Shown: positions 1 through 12,092 of the stretch, piece after piece
Position numbering within the stretch: position 1 is the first letter of the stretch
Layout of the letters: each line of letters starts with the position of its first letter
Source of the DNA: Pestalotiopsis fici W106-1
Taxonomy: Eukaryota; Ascomycota; Sordariomycetes; Amphisphaeriales; Sporocadaceae
Direction of reading: 5' to 3'
DNA: 64,000 bases
Assembly (NCBI RefSeq): GCF_000516985.1
Contig: NW_006917096.1
Span: forward strand, 62,001-126,000
The notes under the pieces: generated by a model
Told to the model about the DNA's origin: nothing
The model's database searches: none
What the model saw: only the letters and a program-made list of their open reading frames with translations
Made by a program: the position numbers and the translations under genes

Positions 1-2020
1 TACAAACGAATTTGCACAAGATCGCTTTGTACTTAGCTCAGTTTCCTCGTTGGAGACCTGCGAGTTCTTTCCATTTGAATTCTCTTATTAACTAGCGTAA
101 TGGTATGCGAACTTACTCTTTCATAAAACGATCATGTCTCAACTAGGAGAAGGATTAGGTGAAGAACTGGACAGCTCTGTTGTGTCTGGGAGAAGAAATT
201 GGCCGGCAGACCTTTGCAAGTTGCAAATGTCGTGTTTCGCCCTGGTAGTGACCATGACATCTATCTACCATGTGGCAAGATGATAGAAATACCATGTCGA
301 TAGTTGGCAAAGAGTGATATTCTTTGTTGCAATTTGAGGCACCTCAACATGACCAGGTAATCTGAGTTCTCTTCCTTATTTGGTCTGGTCGTGCACTGGA
401 GTGTGGGTAGCTAGCTGTTTGCCAAGACCAAACTCTTCATTTATCTAGACTCGATGGAAATGCCGTCTGGAATCACATGATGGCAACTATCACATGGATC
501 ATGAGTGATGCATCCAAGAGAATCTGTTCTAGGGAATCGAGGCTTGGCACGACTTTGACTAGGCTGATGAGCAATCATGTATGTGTTTTCCCGGGTGGTG
601 AATTTTTATATCCGAGAAGAGACCCGAGCAAACGCCGCAATTTGGGAGCCCTATCTCTTTTTCGGGGGGCGCTCCTGCATATCCAACTCCAGAATCAAAT
701 GTGTGGGTTGCGCTGCTAAAAATCCTTTGAATTCTAGTTCGGAGGTAGCCTCTCGGTCGTTGGGTAGTCCGAGGGGAAACTAGAAGAAAAAGACGCCAGA
801 ATGCAACAAAGGGAATCTCGTGACATATTACCGCAATTCTCATACTCCACCTGGGACCCGCCCTGAACTGCGGCGGCGATCGAGGTTATGCGGCTCCCTC
901 ATCGTGCATCATGCCTTTCTTTTCAAGGCACGATCACAATGTCATTTGTAGAAGGAAGCTTCTCCGCGCCATATCTCTCAGACATATGGGACGATCCATA
1001 ATATCTCATCGTGGAGTCTCCGCGCCAAGAGACCTAGCTCAAGCAGTAGTGATCTGCGGGCCACCTGGAACTTGCGCATGCATACAAATTATGGTAAAAA
1101 GGCACGTGAGATAAGGTCCAAGGGCACCAAATCATTGCTTGTTGTGCTGTGTTCAATGTTGAGAAAAATCTCATTGAACAAACTCCAAAAATTTGAACCG
1201 ACGTAGCCGGTTCATTTATCAAAAAGGCTTGGCAACTATATCGTCGTCGCAGTAGACTACTCTCCGCGCTCGGTTGCCGGAATCCATGTGCTAAAGATAG
1301 CCCAGATAGATAAGATCGAGCTGCCTCAACGGGCGCAATGCGGGCCAGGGCCAGGTAGTTGGAGCTTCAGTCGTCGACGCCTCCTCCAAAAGTCTCTCCT
1401 ATAGGTATGTAGGTGGTAAATTACAGGAATGCAGTCCTTTTGGTATCTTCACGTTTCAGTGATTACGAGGCCAGTTGCACCGGAAATAGAGAATAGATGG
1501 ATGCTGGTTGGACCGCTGGGTCAAGATTGACCAAACTCGGCGCTCAATTGCGTGATTGAGCAAAGATGCCCGGCTTGGCGGCGAGTGGGCGGCTGTGAGG
1601 GGGTCCACGCACCGGATCGGACAACCAATCCTCGGCCTTCGGTGCGGCGATGAGCTTGACCCATTCGTGATAAACCCTGGCTATTGTAGTATTTTGCCCA
1701 GACAAACCAGTGTATCTCAATGTCCAAGATATACGTTTGCATACATCCATACTTTGCATGTGAACCATGGCATGTCATGATTATTAGAAGAAAGCGTGCC
1801 GTGGACCCGGACTCGCACTCGCAGGATAGTTGAAAAAGTAGTAAAGAGCAGAGGTAAAAGCTCTGTGCTTATATGCATCGATAGCTTCAAAAATTCCTGG
1901 AATTTCTTGTCTGCATTATTTTATTTCTATCGAGACGATACCAAACGCACAGTCTGCGCACAATACAATTCCACTTGGGTATAGGTGTTCCTTGGCTATA
2001 TTTCCTTCTCATCAGTCAAG
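1..2020. other. Intergenic stretch, no gene seen
   Basis: Only short overlapping open frames occur here, none with a recognisable domain or a coherent splice pattern. The last 200 bases before the acetyltransferase ATG are pyrimidine-rich and are probably its promoter and leader. Confidence 0.5.
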
Positions 2021-2757
2021 ATGCCGTTTGCAGTGTTGCCGATGCTAGTACCGGACATCACTCCGGTATACGATGTCTACTTTGAAGCCTTCAAGAATGC
2101 CCAGATTATGGAGTTCCTCTTCCCCGGAGGTGTCGATCGACAAGCTCACAAACATGGAACGACGCTCTGGCTACACCACGATCAGAACGGATACACAATC
2201 AAGTGCGTAGACTCGGAGACAGGCACTGTCGTCGGTATGGCCCAATGGGAGGTCTTTTGGCGCCCAGACAAGAACTCCTTGTGGAAGAAGCCAAAGGGGG
2301 CCGAATGGCTCAAGGGCGACAAGCGCAAAAAGGCCGAGACAGTCCTGGTCCCAAACTGGGCCATGAGAGATAAGCTCTTCGGTGGACGAAGGCACGTCTG
2401 TAAGTGGTCTGCTTGAAAGAACTCGATACGTATGCTGATAAACACTTAGATTGCGTCACAATGGCTACGCATCCCAAATACCAGCACAAAGGCATTGGTC
2501 GGTTGTTGCTTCAATGGGGTATTGACCTTGCAGAGCAGTTGGCTCTTCCCATATATCTAGAGTCATCCGACGTGGCCTTGTCACTGTTTGAGAAGGCAGG
2601 CTTCGAGAGATTGACCGACGAGAAGCTCGTCTACAAAGCTTCGGAGACTGGTCAGAAGGCGGACAAGGAAGTGCCAGTTCTGGTGAAGCTTCCATCCAAG
2701 GCGAACGGACTATCCTTCAGAGAATGGGCAAAGAAGGGCTACCCAGAGTCGTATTGA
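2021..2757 (+). CDS. GNAT-family N-acetyltransferase
   Basis: Exons 2021-2399 and 2450-2757 give 228 residues. The intron starts with GTAAGT and ends in CTTAG, and the frame joins cleanly as Val-Tyr-Cys-Val-Thr. The acetyl-CoA pocket of GNAT enzymes (motif A) is visible straight after the splice site as ATHPKYQHKGIGRLLLQWG, with the Q-x-x-G-x-G signature in QHKGIG. The C-terminal half carries the usual LFEKAGFERL segment. The ATG at 2021 has a CAAG context and is the first ATG in the frame. Small fungal GNAT proteins of this type are normally cytosolic, and the substrate cannot be read from sequence. It has no operon-like neighbour; the next gene starts 2.1 kb away. Family assignment is firm, specific function unknown. 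Confidence 0.9.
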
Positions 2758-4880
2758 TTGTAATCGTATATCAGCTTCTATTGTATAGTCAGTCTTTGGG
2801 TGTCAGTAGGTAAAGATTAACTTATCCTTCGAAAAGGTTTAGACGCAGTACCGCTGATGACAGCATGGAGCAGCAGCCATGAGACTGCTTCTCTTAGTTT
2901 TGGGTACAAAAAATTGCCAATGAGAACGCTTCACCACGCGGGCGATCCAAAAGGCCGGACAAGCACAAAGCTTTGACATCCAGTAAAGGGTCCCGGCCAA
3001 GTGTCACGCCACACGCGATGAGCGTCCATGCCAAACTGCTGCTTTGACCAATGTAGAGCTGCAAGATCTGACCAGCATCGTCGTCAATATGTCATTTCCG
3101 GACTCGGTGGCTTGAGTTCAAGTTGGTCCATCACATGCCTCAAGACAAGTCATCTCTGTTGTATGCACTGCCAACAAGAACTGGATTTTTGGTTTCCTCT
3201 CCATCGAGCTCCAGAGAGCAGCAAGGAGGGCATTTCGCATGGACAAAAGACGTTCATAAAAACCATGCTGTCGTCTCTGGCCTGATATTACACAGGCAGA
3301 GGGAAGTGGTCGATTGCTGTGAAGCAAATCGCCGAGGTTTTGGCGCCCAGTTGCCGTTGATTCTATCAATGACTCCCGGTTGATGCGCCTGGCCGGATCA
3401 CACAAGTGACACATCAATGAGAGAATCATGATGTGGTTTCGGTCTGCGAACTGATGCTGCTAGGGGTGGATGAGTCTGAAATGCGATGCAAAGCAGATCG
3501 GGTTTCATGCCGATCGCTCAAGCTGTAGGATCGTGGCAATGGATTCGAAGGTACTGAAAGCGGATAGCAAGGCAATCGATGAAGTAGGCCAATGATGAGT
3601 CTTCTGTGGTAGCCGAATGGCACTCGCTTACTCTATCGAGCAATTCTGGCGAAGGAACCATCGGTGATGAAGAAGTAGAAGTCTCGGCAGCCTAGTTCTG
3701 TTTGTAGCCTGTGCTAAGCTCTCCTTCGAATCTCTGGGCGCACGTGTGGCAGAGTAGCCAACAAATATCCAGACAGGCAATCATGTTCAGAAGGACATCT
3801 CCTCAGTAGACATGCGGCTCACTTCGCCAAAACGATCCATGACGGCCAGAGTACACTTCCAGCGGCATTATGCTGACGAGCGGCCACCAGACCAGGGGCT
3901 CTTACATTAAACTCATAGCACAAGCCCTCACTCGCCTGACGGCGACTGGAATGCCCCATTGCCCTTCCACCATGCGGAGGCCCGCTCGGCGCACACTGCT
4001 TTTCAGCAGCGCACGGCATAACGAAGCGTTCCGACAGCTTAGAAGGCAAAGTTGGGCGACTATGAGCGCAAGACTTGAACCAAGTGATAGCTTAGGGTTA
4101 AGTTCCGAAACACCGTTCCCATCGGCCGGTTCTCCTCGCCTGGCAAACCACACGCGGCGAGCACGTTAGGACTGCTACGGACCTTGAGCTGCGACGTGCC
4201 AGACGGGAGTTGATAAGGCCCGGCCATGGGGTCCGTTGGACATTCCTTTCGGAAAACGAGAATCGGAGAACTGTTGGGAAGGCGAAGGTGCAAGTTGTAT
4301 CATATCTTCGATCCTACAAGAGGAGCTTGGACGAGAGGACTTGTTCTTGAGGCGTCATGACGGACCAAACGAGAAGCTCAAGCCGTATCTCGAATAATCG
4401 TACGGCAAAGACATATTTCAGACGCCGGTCGCGCAAATCGTTAATGGTCGCCTTGGTGGCAGTTTGGTGTGATGGTATGGGGAAGACAAACAAGTGCGGC
4501 ACGCGTTTCGCGTCGAGGCCGAATTTAGTGGACGTCGCGCCGGGGGAGCGCTAACACGTGCCCCTAGCAACCAACGGCGGGCGGGTGCTGGCCCTAACTA
4601 GGGACTAGACCTTGGGCGTGCATGTCTAGCACAGTCTAAAAAGCGGGCCGATTTGTTCATACTAGAGCCTCCCGCTGACGATGCTCTTTTTGCATCTTTG
4701 ATTGACGGATGCTTGTACTAGGCACTGGCATCATTGCTCTCTATGATGAGGAGAACTAAGAATACTCGCATCGAACCAATTCAGTTCTTCCAGCGTGTAT
4801 AAGAAACAAAGTATAGCCAATCCAGTAGCCATCCGAGACCGATCCGTGCTTTCCGTTGGCACCGGCCAAGCTGTCACAAG
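2758..4880. other. Intergenic stretch, no gene seen
   Basis: About 2.1 kb with only short frames. No transposon domain, terminal repeat or tRNA was recognised. The bases just before 4881 are the likely promoter of the Rtp1-like gene. Confidence 0.5.
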
Positions 4881-7643
4881 ATGAATAATCTAGCCGGAAC
4901 ACAAGGCGCCCTTCAGTCCTCACTCGAAACTATAGGAACCAAAGCTTTCAACCCTGACAGTGAGGAAGCATCACGTGGAGAAGCTCAGCGCGAGTTCGGA
5001 AACCTCATATCAAGGTATGACCAAACATATTCTTGCTTGCGAACAGATTTTAAATGGTGACGCAGTACAGGGACCACATCTCTCATTGCAGCGCTGAATG
5101 CCCTCATCAAACCCAATCGGGTTCCAAGATGGCTCGCTTTGAGGTTCATGGATGTCTTGACACTCCTCCCCCAACGACCTGATGGTGTCAGGGCCACGCT
5201 AGAGTTCATTTTTTCTACCCATCCTTCGAGCACTGTAAAAGCTTCGGAAGCAGCCGGGCCGCAGAAGCAGGGCGCCAACATTACCATGGAAGCCATGAAA
5301 ATGGCAGCCAACCTTTTGGCCACCCCTCCTGCCGGGGTCACGCCGGAGCAGTGGTTTCCGGGCATAGCGCCTCAACTTCTCGCGCTCCTCGATGGCGCCG
5401 AAGGTCCGGATCTGGTTAAAGTAGCTGCCTATGTCATTGGATTCGGCATATTGGGAAGGAGGCAGTTTGGCGCGCCAGGCACACCCGGGTGGCGATCATT
5501 TGCGGAACCTATGCTCGCAGCCATCAACCCCTCGCTGTCATCTGATAAAGCTGCCCATGAGACAATGATCTTCACTGCTGGCCCCGACGACATCGTTGAT
5601 CTGCAGAAGGAGACGATAATCCGACAGCCGGTTCACTTGGCGCTGGCATTGAAGCGACTTACCTCTCAACTGAACTCGCATCCCAATCCCGGATTGACAA
5701 CAAGGCTTCTTTCGCCCCTGGTAAAGCCACTGTGGACCCTCAGCTCTTGGCCTGAAGCCGACCTAGAGACTCGCGAGACAATCTGCTCTCCAGCAAGAAA
5801 CTTGCTTTCCATCTACTTCAAAATCGCTGGGCAAGCAGAGAAATACTTAAACTTGGTCGACTTTCTTCTCTATAACGGAGATACTCTCTCTGAAAATTGG
5901 GTATGGCGCTACAGTCAGCAGGAGCCACAAATATGTGTTGTACGAGCCCGTGGTTCTGTCGCAAATGCAGTTGTGGAGCTTGACTGGGAAAGTTTGGGCC
6001 CCAAAGCGGTGTCTTTCGTTGAGATACTGCAATGTGCTGCCTCGGATACGGATATTTCAACCGTCTTTCTCACGCTCTTTCGCCGCTCGTTTGCAAAGCA
6101 ACTCACGACGCAGCAAGATGTAGTCATGAAAGTCGACGAGGATGAAGAAAAGGAAGACCCCGTAAAACGTATAATCGAGTCACAAGTGCTGCAAGTCATG
6201 ATGGATAGGATTCCCGACAAGTTGGTTGCAGACTCCAAAGGCCTACTTGAGCTTGCCAGCCAGGTGCTAGCTGATTTTGAGGCTTCGTCTGAGAATGCCG
6301 AGTCAGTGGCGGTCGCCTTGAGTCTTTTGAATATCGTCATCACAACACCGAACTTCCAGAGGTCGGACATGAATAAGGATGTCCTCAATTCTATCGAATC
6401 GTCTCTAGAGAGAATCAGCCAGGCTGGTCATCCCGACATTTCACAGACGGCCAAGAATCTCCGTCTGCTTCTTACCTACAGGGACGAAATCGAAGACCCC
6501 TTGGAGCGCACGACAGCACCTACGGACCGCCAGATCGAAGACCGCAAAACTTACAGCCTGGCAATGTCTTACATTACCCAGCTCGACTCACCTCCACCAG
6601 TCCGTGCCGAAGGACTCAACCTTATCTCGGGTCTCATCAAAGCAAACAGCTCGGTAGTTGATATTCAAGGCATTCTCGTTCTTTGTTCTTCTCTGCTTGG
6701 CCAGGAAGACGACTACATGAATGTCCGCGTCATGAAGCTTTTCGTGCAATTGTCAGAGAAGCATCCCAAATCAGTCCTAAAGGAACTTCTGGAACACTAT
6801 GTTGATGCCGATGAGCGTGCCAATGTCGACACACGCCTGCGATTTGGCGAGTCCATCTTGCAGGTCGTGCAGCGGCTGGGTGACATGTTCTCAGGTGATG
6901 CCGCTATTCAAGTCGGCGAGAGCATGCTATCGATTGCTGGCCGACGTGGTCACCGAGCCAAGACTGAAGCAAAACAGAACCGGGAACAACGTCTCCGGGA
7001 ACAAAAACAAAAGGCCGCCGAGAAGGCATGGGGTGGAGACGTGCCCGACCTGAGCGAGCTGCAAGAAGAGGGCAAGGGACAGACCGAAGAGGAAAAGGCT
7101 CGAGACGATGTCTTGGCCCAGATTCTTCAGGGCTGGGAAAGTAAGCGTGGCAGCGAAGATATTCGGATCCGAGCCTCTGCGCTCTCCGTCTTCTTGGTCG
7201 GCATGGAGACCAACATCGCCGGCTACGGCTCGACTTTAGTGGAAGCGAGCGTGGACTTGTGTCTGAACATTTTGACAATCGAGACGGAAATGGAAACAGC
7301 CATCCTAAGACGAGCTGCCATCGTACTCATTCTAACCTTTGTCAAGGCCCTCGCGGACGCTAGAGAAGCGGGCAAACGTCTGGGCTTTGGGTTGACGGAT
7401 GCTAGTCGCGAGGAAATAACCAGGATTTTGGATTATGTAGCTGGCACAGACACCGACGGGTTGGTCCGGCAGCATGCCTCTGATGTGGCAGAAAGTCTGC
7501 GCAACTGGCAAATGACCAGCATGTTGCCAGAAATGAGAGCACCGCCAGCTGGGCTGGAGACACTCGCAGGACTCAATCTTGGAAGACCCGACTTGCCCGC
7601 TACGGCGCCTGCTGTAAGACCGAGGATTGAAGAGATTGAATGA
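4881..7643 (+). CDS. Rtp1/Tango6-like HEAT-repeat protein
   Basis: Exons 4881-5014 and 5066-7643 give 903 residues. The 51-base intron begins GTATGA and ends at CGCAG; of two adjacent AG candidates only this one keeps the frame. The product is almost entirely helical with HEAT-like repeats. A central block (DSPPPVRAEGLNLISGLIK and onward to LRFGESILQVVQRLGDMF) resembles the RTP1_C1 region. The block from RIRASALSVFLVG to the C terminus resembles RTP1_C2. In yeast Rtp1 helps import RNA polymerase II into the nucleus, and TANGO6 is the animal relative. A charged linker rich in K, E and Q lies between the two blocks, near residues 685-750. The ATG at 4881 is supported by the downstream splice. 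The family call rests on remembered domain patterns. Confidence 0.8.
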
Positions 7644-7872
7644 GGAAGCAAAAGCTTGATTAATGGTTTTCTTGGGTTTCCTAGTGCCAGACCAAAGTAC
7701 GCTGTGTGGGATTCCAAGCAGCTAGGTCCGCAATACTGGACTAGAATAGCTTTCTCATAGATGGAATTCCAACTCTTTCAGCATCAATAAAGTGACCTCA
7801 AGATGAACGCAATATTAATGCATCATGTCCAAACCATACAGTGTACATCCTTGAACAGCTCAGAACCCATCG

Positions 7873-9056
7873 CTAGTCAATGTCCATCCGCATACTATTG
7901 TCTTGGACTTCACCCACGTTCGCTACTGGCGTTTTCTCGCCCAAATCATCGCCCTGATTCTGTGCCAAACTCCTGGCGACCTCCTGTGCAATGTCTTGCT
8001 TGACTCGTGCTGCGGTCACCCTTCTAGAGGTCGCGCAGAAGCTTTCATAGCCATCGCTAATGGAGTAACCGTCAGCATCTTGTTTCTTGGCATTGGGGTG
8101 GATGTTTCGGGATGATAATGGAATTGTCATGTCTCGGCCCAGGTGTCTCGGGAAGATGCATAATCAACCACAGATATAAATAGCCTAGAGACACGCGTGA
8201 CATCAAGGAGGGGAACACCATTGGCTCATGATCACGACTTACAGTTGAAACCCTCCATACCGTAACAAATCCAAAATCTGCGTAGTAACTGCCTCCCTGG
8301 GCGTATCCTTGGGGTGTGGCGCAATCCCAGGAACAAAGGCCGGGCCAAACTCGGCGGGCACACCATACGACACGCCCCTGACGCTGCGGCCCTCTAGGTT
8401 CTTGAGCATCTGCCGTTCCTCCTCTCGCGTCGGCGGCAGTCGCTTGGAGCGCGGGGTCGGCTGTCCCGCGTCTGCGAGCTCCATCTCGCGCGCCGCGGCT
8501 TCTTGATGGCACCGCCGTGCCTCCTGGAGGGTGAGGGTGGAAATGTTGCGCTTGACGGCCGTCATGTGGTCCTCGAGGTCGGTCAGGGCGCGGTCGACGC
8601 GGAGCGATGTAGCGGATGGGTTGGCGGCGGCGGCGGCGGCAGCAGCAGCATCAGACGATGAACCCGTTCTCTCAGGGGATGAGGGCAGAGAACGCGGCTT
8701 GGTAAAGTCAAAGGTGGCCGGGACATAGATTGCGGGCGCCATGCCAACGTGTTGTGGGATGTGATTCGGGGCGACTTGCGGCTTGGCGGCCGGAGTGTTG
8801 CTGCCGTTCCTGGATGGCTCTGGCGTCGTGGAGCGCGACTCGGGCTCCATCTCATCCGCGGTGATAGCGATGGGATGAGGCGAGCCCTGACGCCTCCGTC
8901 GGATGGCAGGATGTGGTGAGCCTGGCATTGTTTCCTCTGTGGTGTCGACACTGCTTGCACGCACGAGAAATTTGTTCGTTTGGCCCTTCTTGTGAGCCTT
9001 AGAAGGACTTGTAACACCGCTTGCGCCCGTGGTGTCGCTTTGCAGGACTCCTAAGC
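7873..9056 (-). CDS. Unrecognised low-complexity protein, 5' end unresolved
   Basis: The two 3' exons are well supported. One runs from about 9056 down to 8243 and ends at a GTAAGT donor. The last runs 8146-7873 after an acceptor in TTCCCGAG. The join is phase 2 and extends the protein past what would otherwise look like a stop. The product is proline-, serine- and alanine-rich with an Ala9 run, an SPSKAHKKG patch and several SP/TP sites. A more conserved-looking C-terminal part holds GRSVRGVSYGVPAEFGP and RDMTIPLSSRNIHPN. The first exon was not found: the frame is closed by TGA at 9076-9078, and 9056 follows a possible TTTCCAG acceptor. The first in-frame ATG is at 8928. No domain was recognised; a nuclear or cytoskeletal regulator is possible but unproven. 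Confidence 0.6.
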
Positions 9057-9988
9057 CTGGAAATTCCAAAATGTTTCATGAAAAGTCTGAGGGCATGATT
9101 CCTGTGCAAAAGATTAGTTACATGTTCGAAATGAATACGATACTGCCTGGATTACTGACTTGTAGAGTATCAATGACAAATGGTTTTGTTTGGATAGATC
9201 TCGCATATAATGTAGATAGGTAATTATTCCCAATCTTTAGTAGTTGGCAATGGTTGAAGATGTTAGAGTTTAGTCTCACAGACGAGACCTGCGCGACATA
9301 CGTGGGGCTCTGGCTTGGTATGTACATTGGACCCTTGGTGCAGAATCGGGACATGGTTGCATCGCGTAAAAGGATGCGGTTGCAGTTCAATTTATTCATT
9401 ATTGATTAATATGTGTCGTGTTATTGAATTCCAGATGTAAAGCTATAAAGGCCATGTCACAGCTGGACGCCTTTGATATGCAAATGAAGGGCCCCTTGTA
9501 TTGTTCTCTGTCCTTGACATAATAAACATCAATTTTCGTAAACACCCCCGTTTCGTTTGCTCTTTACAGGAGTAAAGAATATGCCTGAGCATATCTGTCA
9601 AGTACGGTTCTTACAATGAAACACCATGGTCTGGTGGCATTGTCCAAAAGCGCATATATTTTGAATGACCAAACCGGCCCAGTGAAAGGCAGATGCCAGG
9701 TGCATTGCACATCAGCAATAAAGAAAGCTCGGAAGATCTATGTAAGACTGTGTATGGTGTGGCTTGCTTTCCAGCATCTTGGGCGTGGTCATACAAGTGA
9801 AATTGATTGTCTTAGTTCTGGTTTCACTGTCGATATATTGATGCTACAACTTTGAACTGATCAAATGTAGCAGACATGACTATGATTCGTTCGCTAGTAG
9901 TATAGTATATGGCGGCAGCATTTCATCATTGAGTAGACCCGTGGGTCTTTTTTTTCTTCCTTTTCTTTGGGGGTATAACCTAGGTCCA
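9057..9988. other. Intergenic stretch, possibly with a missing first exon
   Basis: It should contain the 5' end of the gene read leftward from 9056. A good branch-point and acceptor pair (TAACTAAT followed by GCACAG) lies on the - strand near 9100-9120, but no donor and start exon fitted the frame. Nothing else was seen. Confidence 0.4.
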
Positions 9989-11044
9989 TCATCTGGATGG
10001 CAAAACTCTCCGCGCATATTCTCGACCGATCTTGAGCGCCGACCTGCATAGATCCTCTAGCCTCCTGTCTTTGCGCCTCCGCATCCAAATGAGTATAATG
10101 ATTAGTATAAATGAGTCAATGACCAGGTGCTTGATGGCTGTCCAAAAGAGCCACGATATCCAAGCAACAAAAGTTCTGTCCTTTTTGGATTTCCACTCCC
10201 TCCCAGTTGTAATCTGCTCCCTAAGCGCTGCGATCTCGGCCGACAAGCGCACCAGAGCTCTCTCTACTTTGCGCGACCACTTGTCACCTTTCTTGACATA
10301 GTCGCCTTCATCATCATCATCGGCAAGTCTTTCTCTATATTCTTTCTCGACCTCGTCGTCCTCGCTCATGGGACTGAGCATTTTCATGGGCCCTTCGGTC
10401 CCTGGCAACGGCTGCGCAAACTTCCGTATGGGCTCGGGCGAATTGTTGCCCTTTGGACTCGTCTCGCTCGTGCTCGGACTGTTGTTTTTGATTTGGTTCC
10501 AGACAAACTCGAGCTCCGACACGAGCTCCTGCGCGTCGGGGGTCGTCGCGAACCGGTGCATGGTCTCGATCAGGGCCTCGATGTACCGCCGCTTGGCCTC
10601 GGTCCTGCTCAGCCCGCGTTGGGCATTCCAGGCATCCCATTTGCCCTGCTCGCGGTGCAACTCGTCTGGGGTGACGCCTAGGGCCGCGTGCGACGGCCGT
10701 TCCATGACCCCGTCCACGTCCCCCTCCATTGCTTGCTTGTACAGGCCATAGAGCCGGAGTCGGTCTGCGGGTGGAGGCCGCGATGCGCCGGTTTTCGGAA
10801 TCTTCTTTACTGTGTTTAGGGCATGGACAAATACGCGGTCTATTCGTGGAAGGAAACTGTGTTAGCCTTGAAAGCCATAGAGCTCATAAGAGTGTGTTTA
10901 TTTGCTCGGTCTGTTGTGCTCATGTTGTCGTCATGGTCGACCGCGAGGCCTCGAAGCACGTGTGGATTGCGCTGCGATCGCTAGGGCCGGGAGTGATTGA
11001 GACAAGGGTCCAATGATTGACGACTCACCAACCGAGTCCGCCAT
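9989..11044 (-). CDS. atg37: Atg37-type acyl-CoA-binding pexophagy protein
   Basis: Exons 11044-11029 and 10839-9989 give 288 residues. The first exon is only 16 bases (MADSV). A 189-base intron with GTGAGT and AATAG rejoins the frame as DRVFVHALNTVKKIPKTG. Residues 6-100 form an acyl-CoA-binding domain with the family landmarks RLRLYGLYKQA and GKWDAWNAQRGLS. A long acidic, Ser/Pro-rich linker and a short coiled segment follow. One hydrophobic segment near residues 225-255 (within WISWLFWTAIKHLVIDSF and IILIW) is followed by MRRRKDRR. An N-terminal ACBP domain with a C-terminal anchor is the layout of Atg37, the peroxisomal membrane protein needed for pexophagy with Atg30/Atg11. The tiny first exon is easily missed by gene callers. 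Confidence 0.9.
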
Positions 11045-12092
11045 TGGGACTGTTCATTTACAGGATCTTGAGCTTTCTGTAGTATAATTTTGATCGATTA
11101 AGATTATACGATAATATAGGTCATGGCCGAAGAGCTGCGACGCGTCGCTTTTCTTCTTTCTTCCTGGGTGCCCAATTCAACTGCAGCCGAGGAAGCTGCT
11201 GACGGGGGGATTGATCGTTCTGTTGGAGAAATGCCGACCAGCTGTTGCGCAGAAGTCGGGTGCTTGCGGCTCCGCGAATCGAATCAATCGCCAGAGACAG
11301 GGCTCGGTCGGCCCTGTGCAGTCACAGAATCTCGGGTAGGCTAATTGCACAAATAACAAACGGGCAAGACATAAAAGAAGTTGCGGATGTCTTGGTAGAG
11401 TGCGTTGTAATATGTCACGATTGGTATCCAAGCACTGAGGGTAAGTTATCATGAGATGGACCCATTGTCGACAAGTCCCACATGTGCTGCTAGAATGGGG
11501 AGCTTTCGGCGGTTGACCCTGGCATTTCATTTGCCTCGGCGCAGGGAACCGGGGGAAAGCTTTGGGTGCGCATACAGGTGCTTTAACTTTTTTAGGCGAT
11601 GCGCTGTGCTACCGCCTTTAGTATGTTGGCCCTGACTGATGACTCGGAACACAGCTGGAGGTCGCAGTGCGTCAACGACATGTTTGCACACCCGACCAGA
11701 CCCAATCCAGCGGGATCACTTCACCCGAGGGACGCATCCATGAATGAATTTGAAGCCGTCATTTGCGAATCATAATGCATCCTGTATTCCCGCCACCATT
11801 TCACGCTATTTGAGGCCGACCCTCCGCACTATATCTTATGCATGTTTACACAAATACCTCCACCTTGAGACATGTTGTATCATGTTGTATCTTGTCCTTA
11901 GGCAGGGTTTCGGGTTGGTAAAGAATTAGACAGTTCATGGCAATTATGTCGATTCTACTGCATGTCTTCTTACTCCATAGAATGCATACCTGTAGTCCGT
12001 TTCGGCTATGTCCTTAAATACCATAGCAGCCGCTAGCGGGTGGTGTGTCGAATGTGTACATGTGCACAGTTGTGACCTTGTCTATCCTACCC
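11045..12092. other. Intergenic stretch; atg37 promoter side
   Basis: It lies between the start of atg37 and the 3' end of the RNase III gene, both read leftward. Only short frames; no repeat or RNA gene recognised. Confidence 0.5.
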
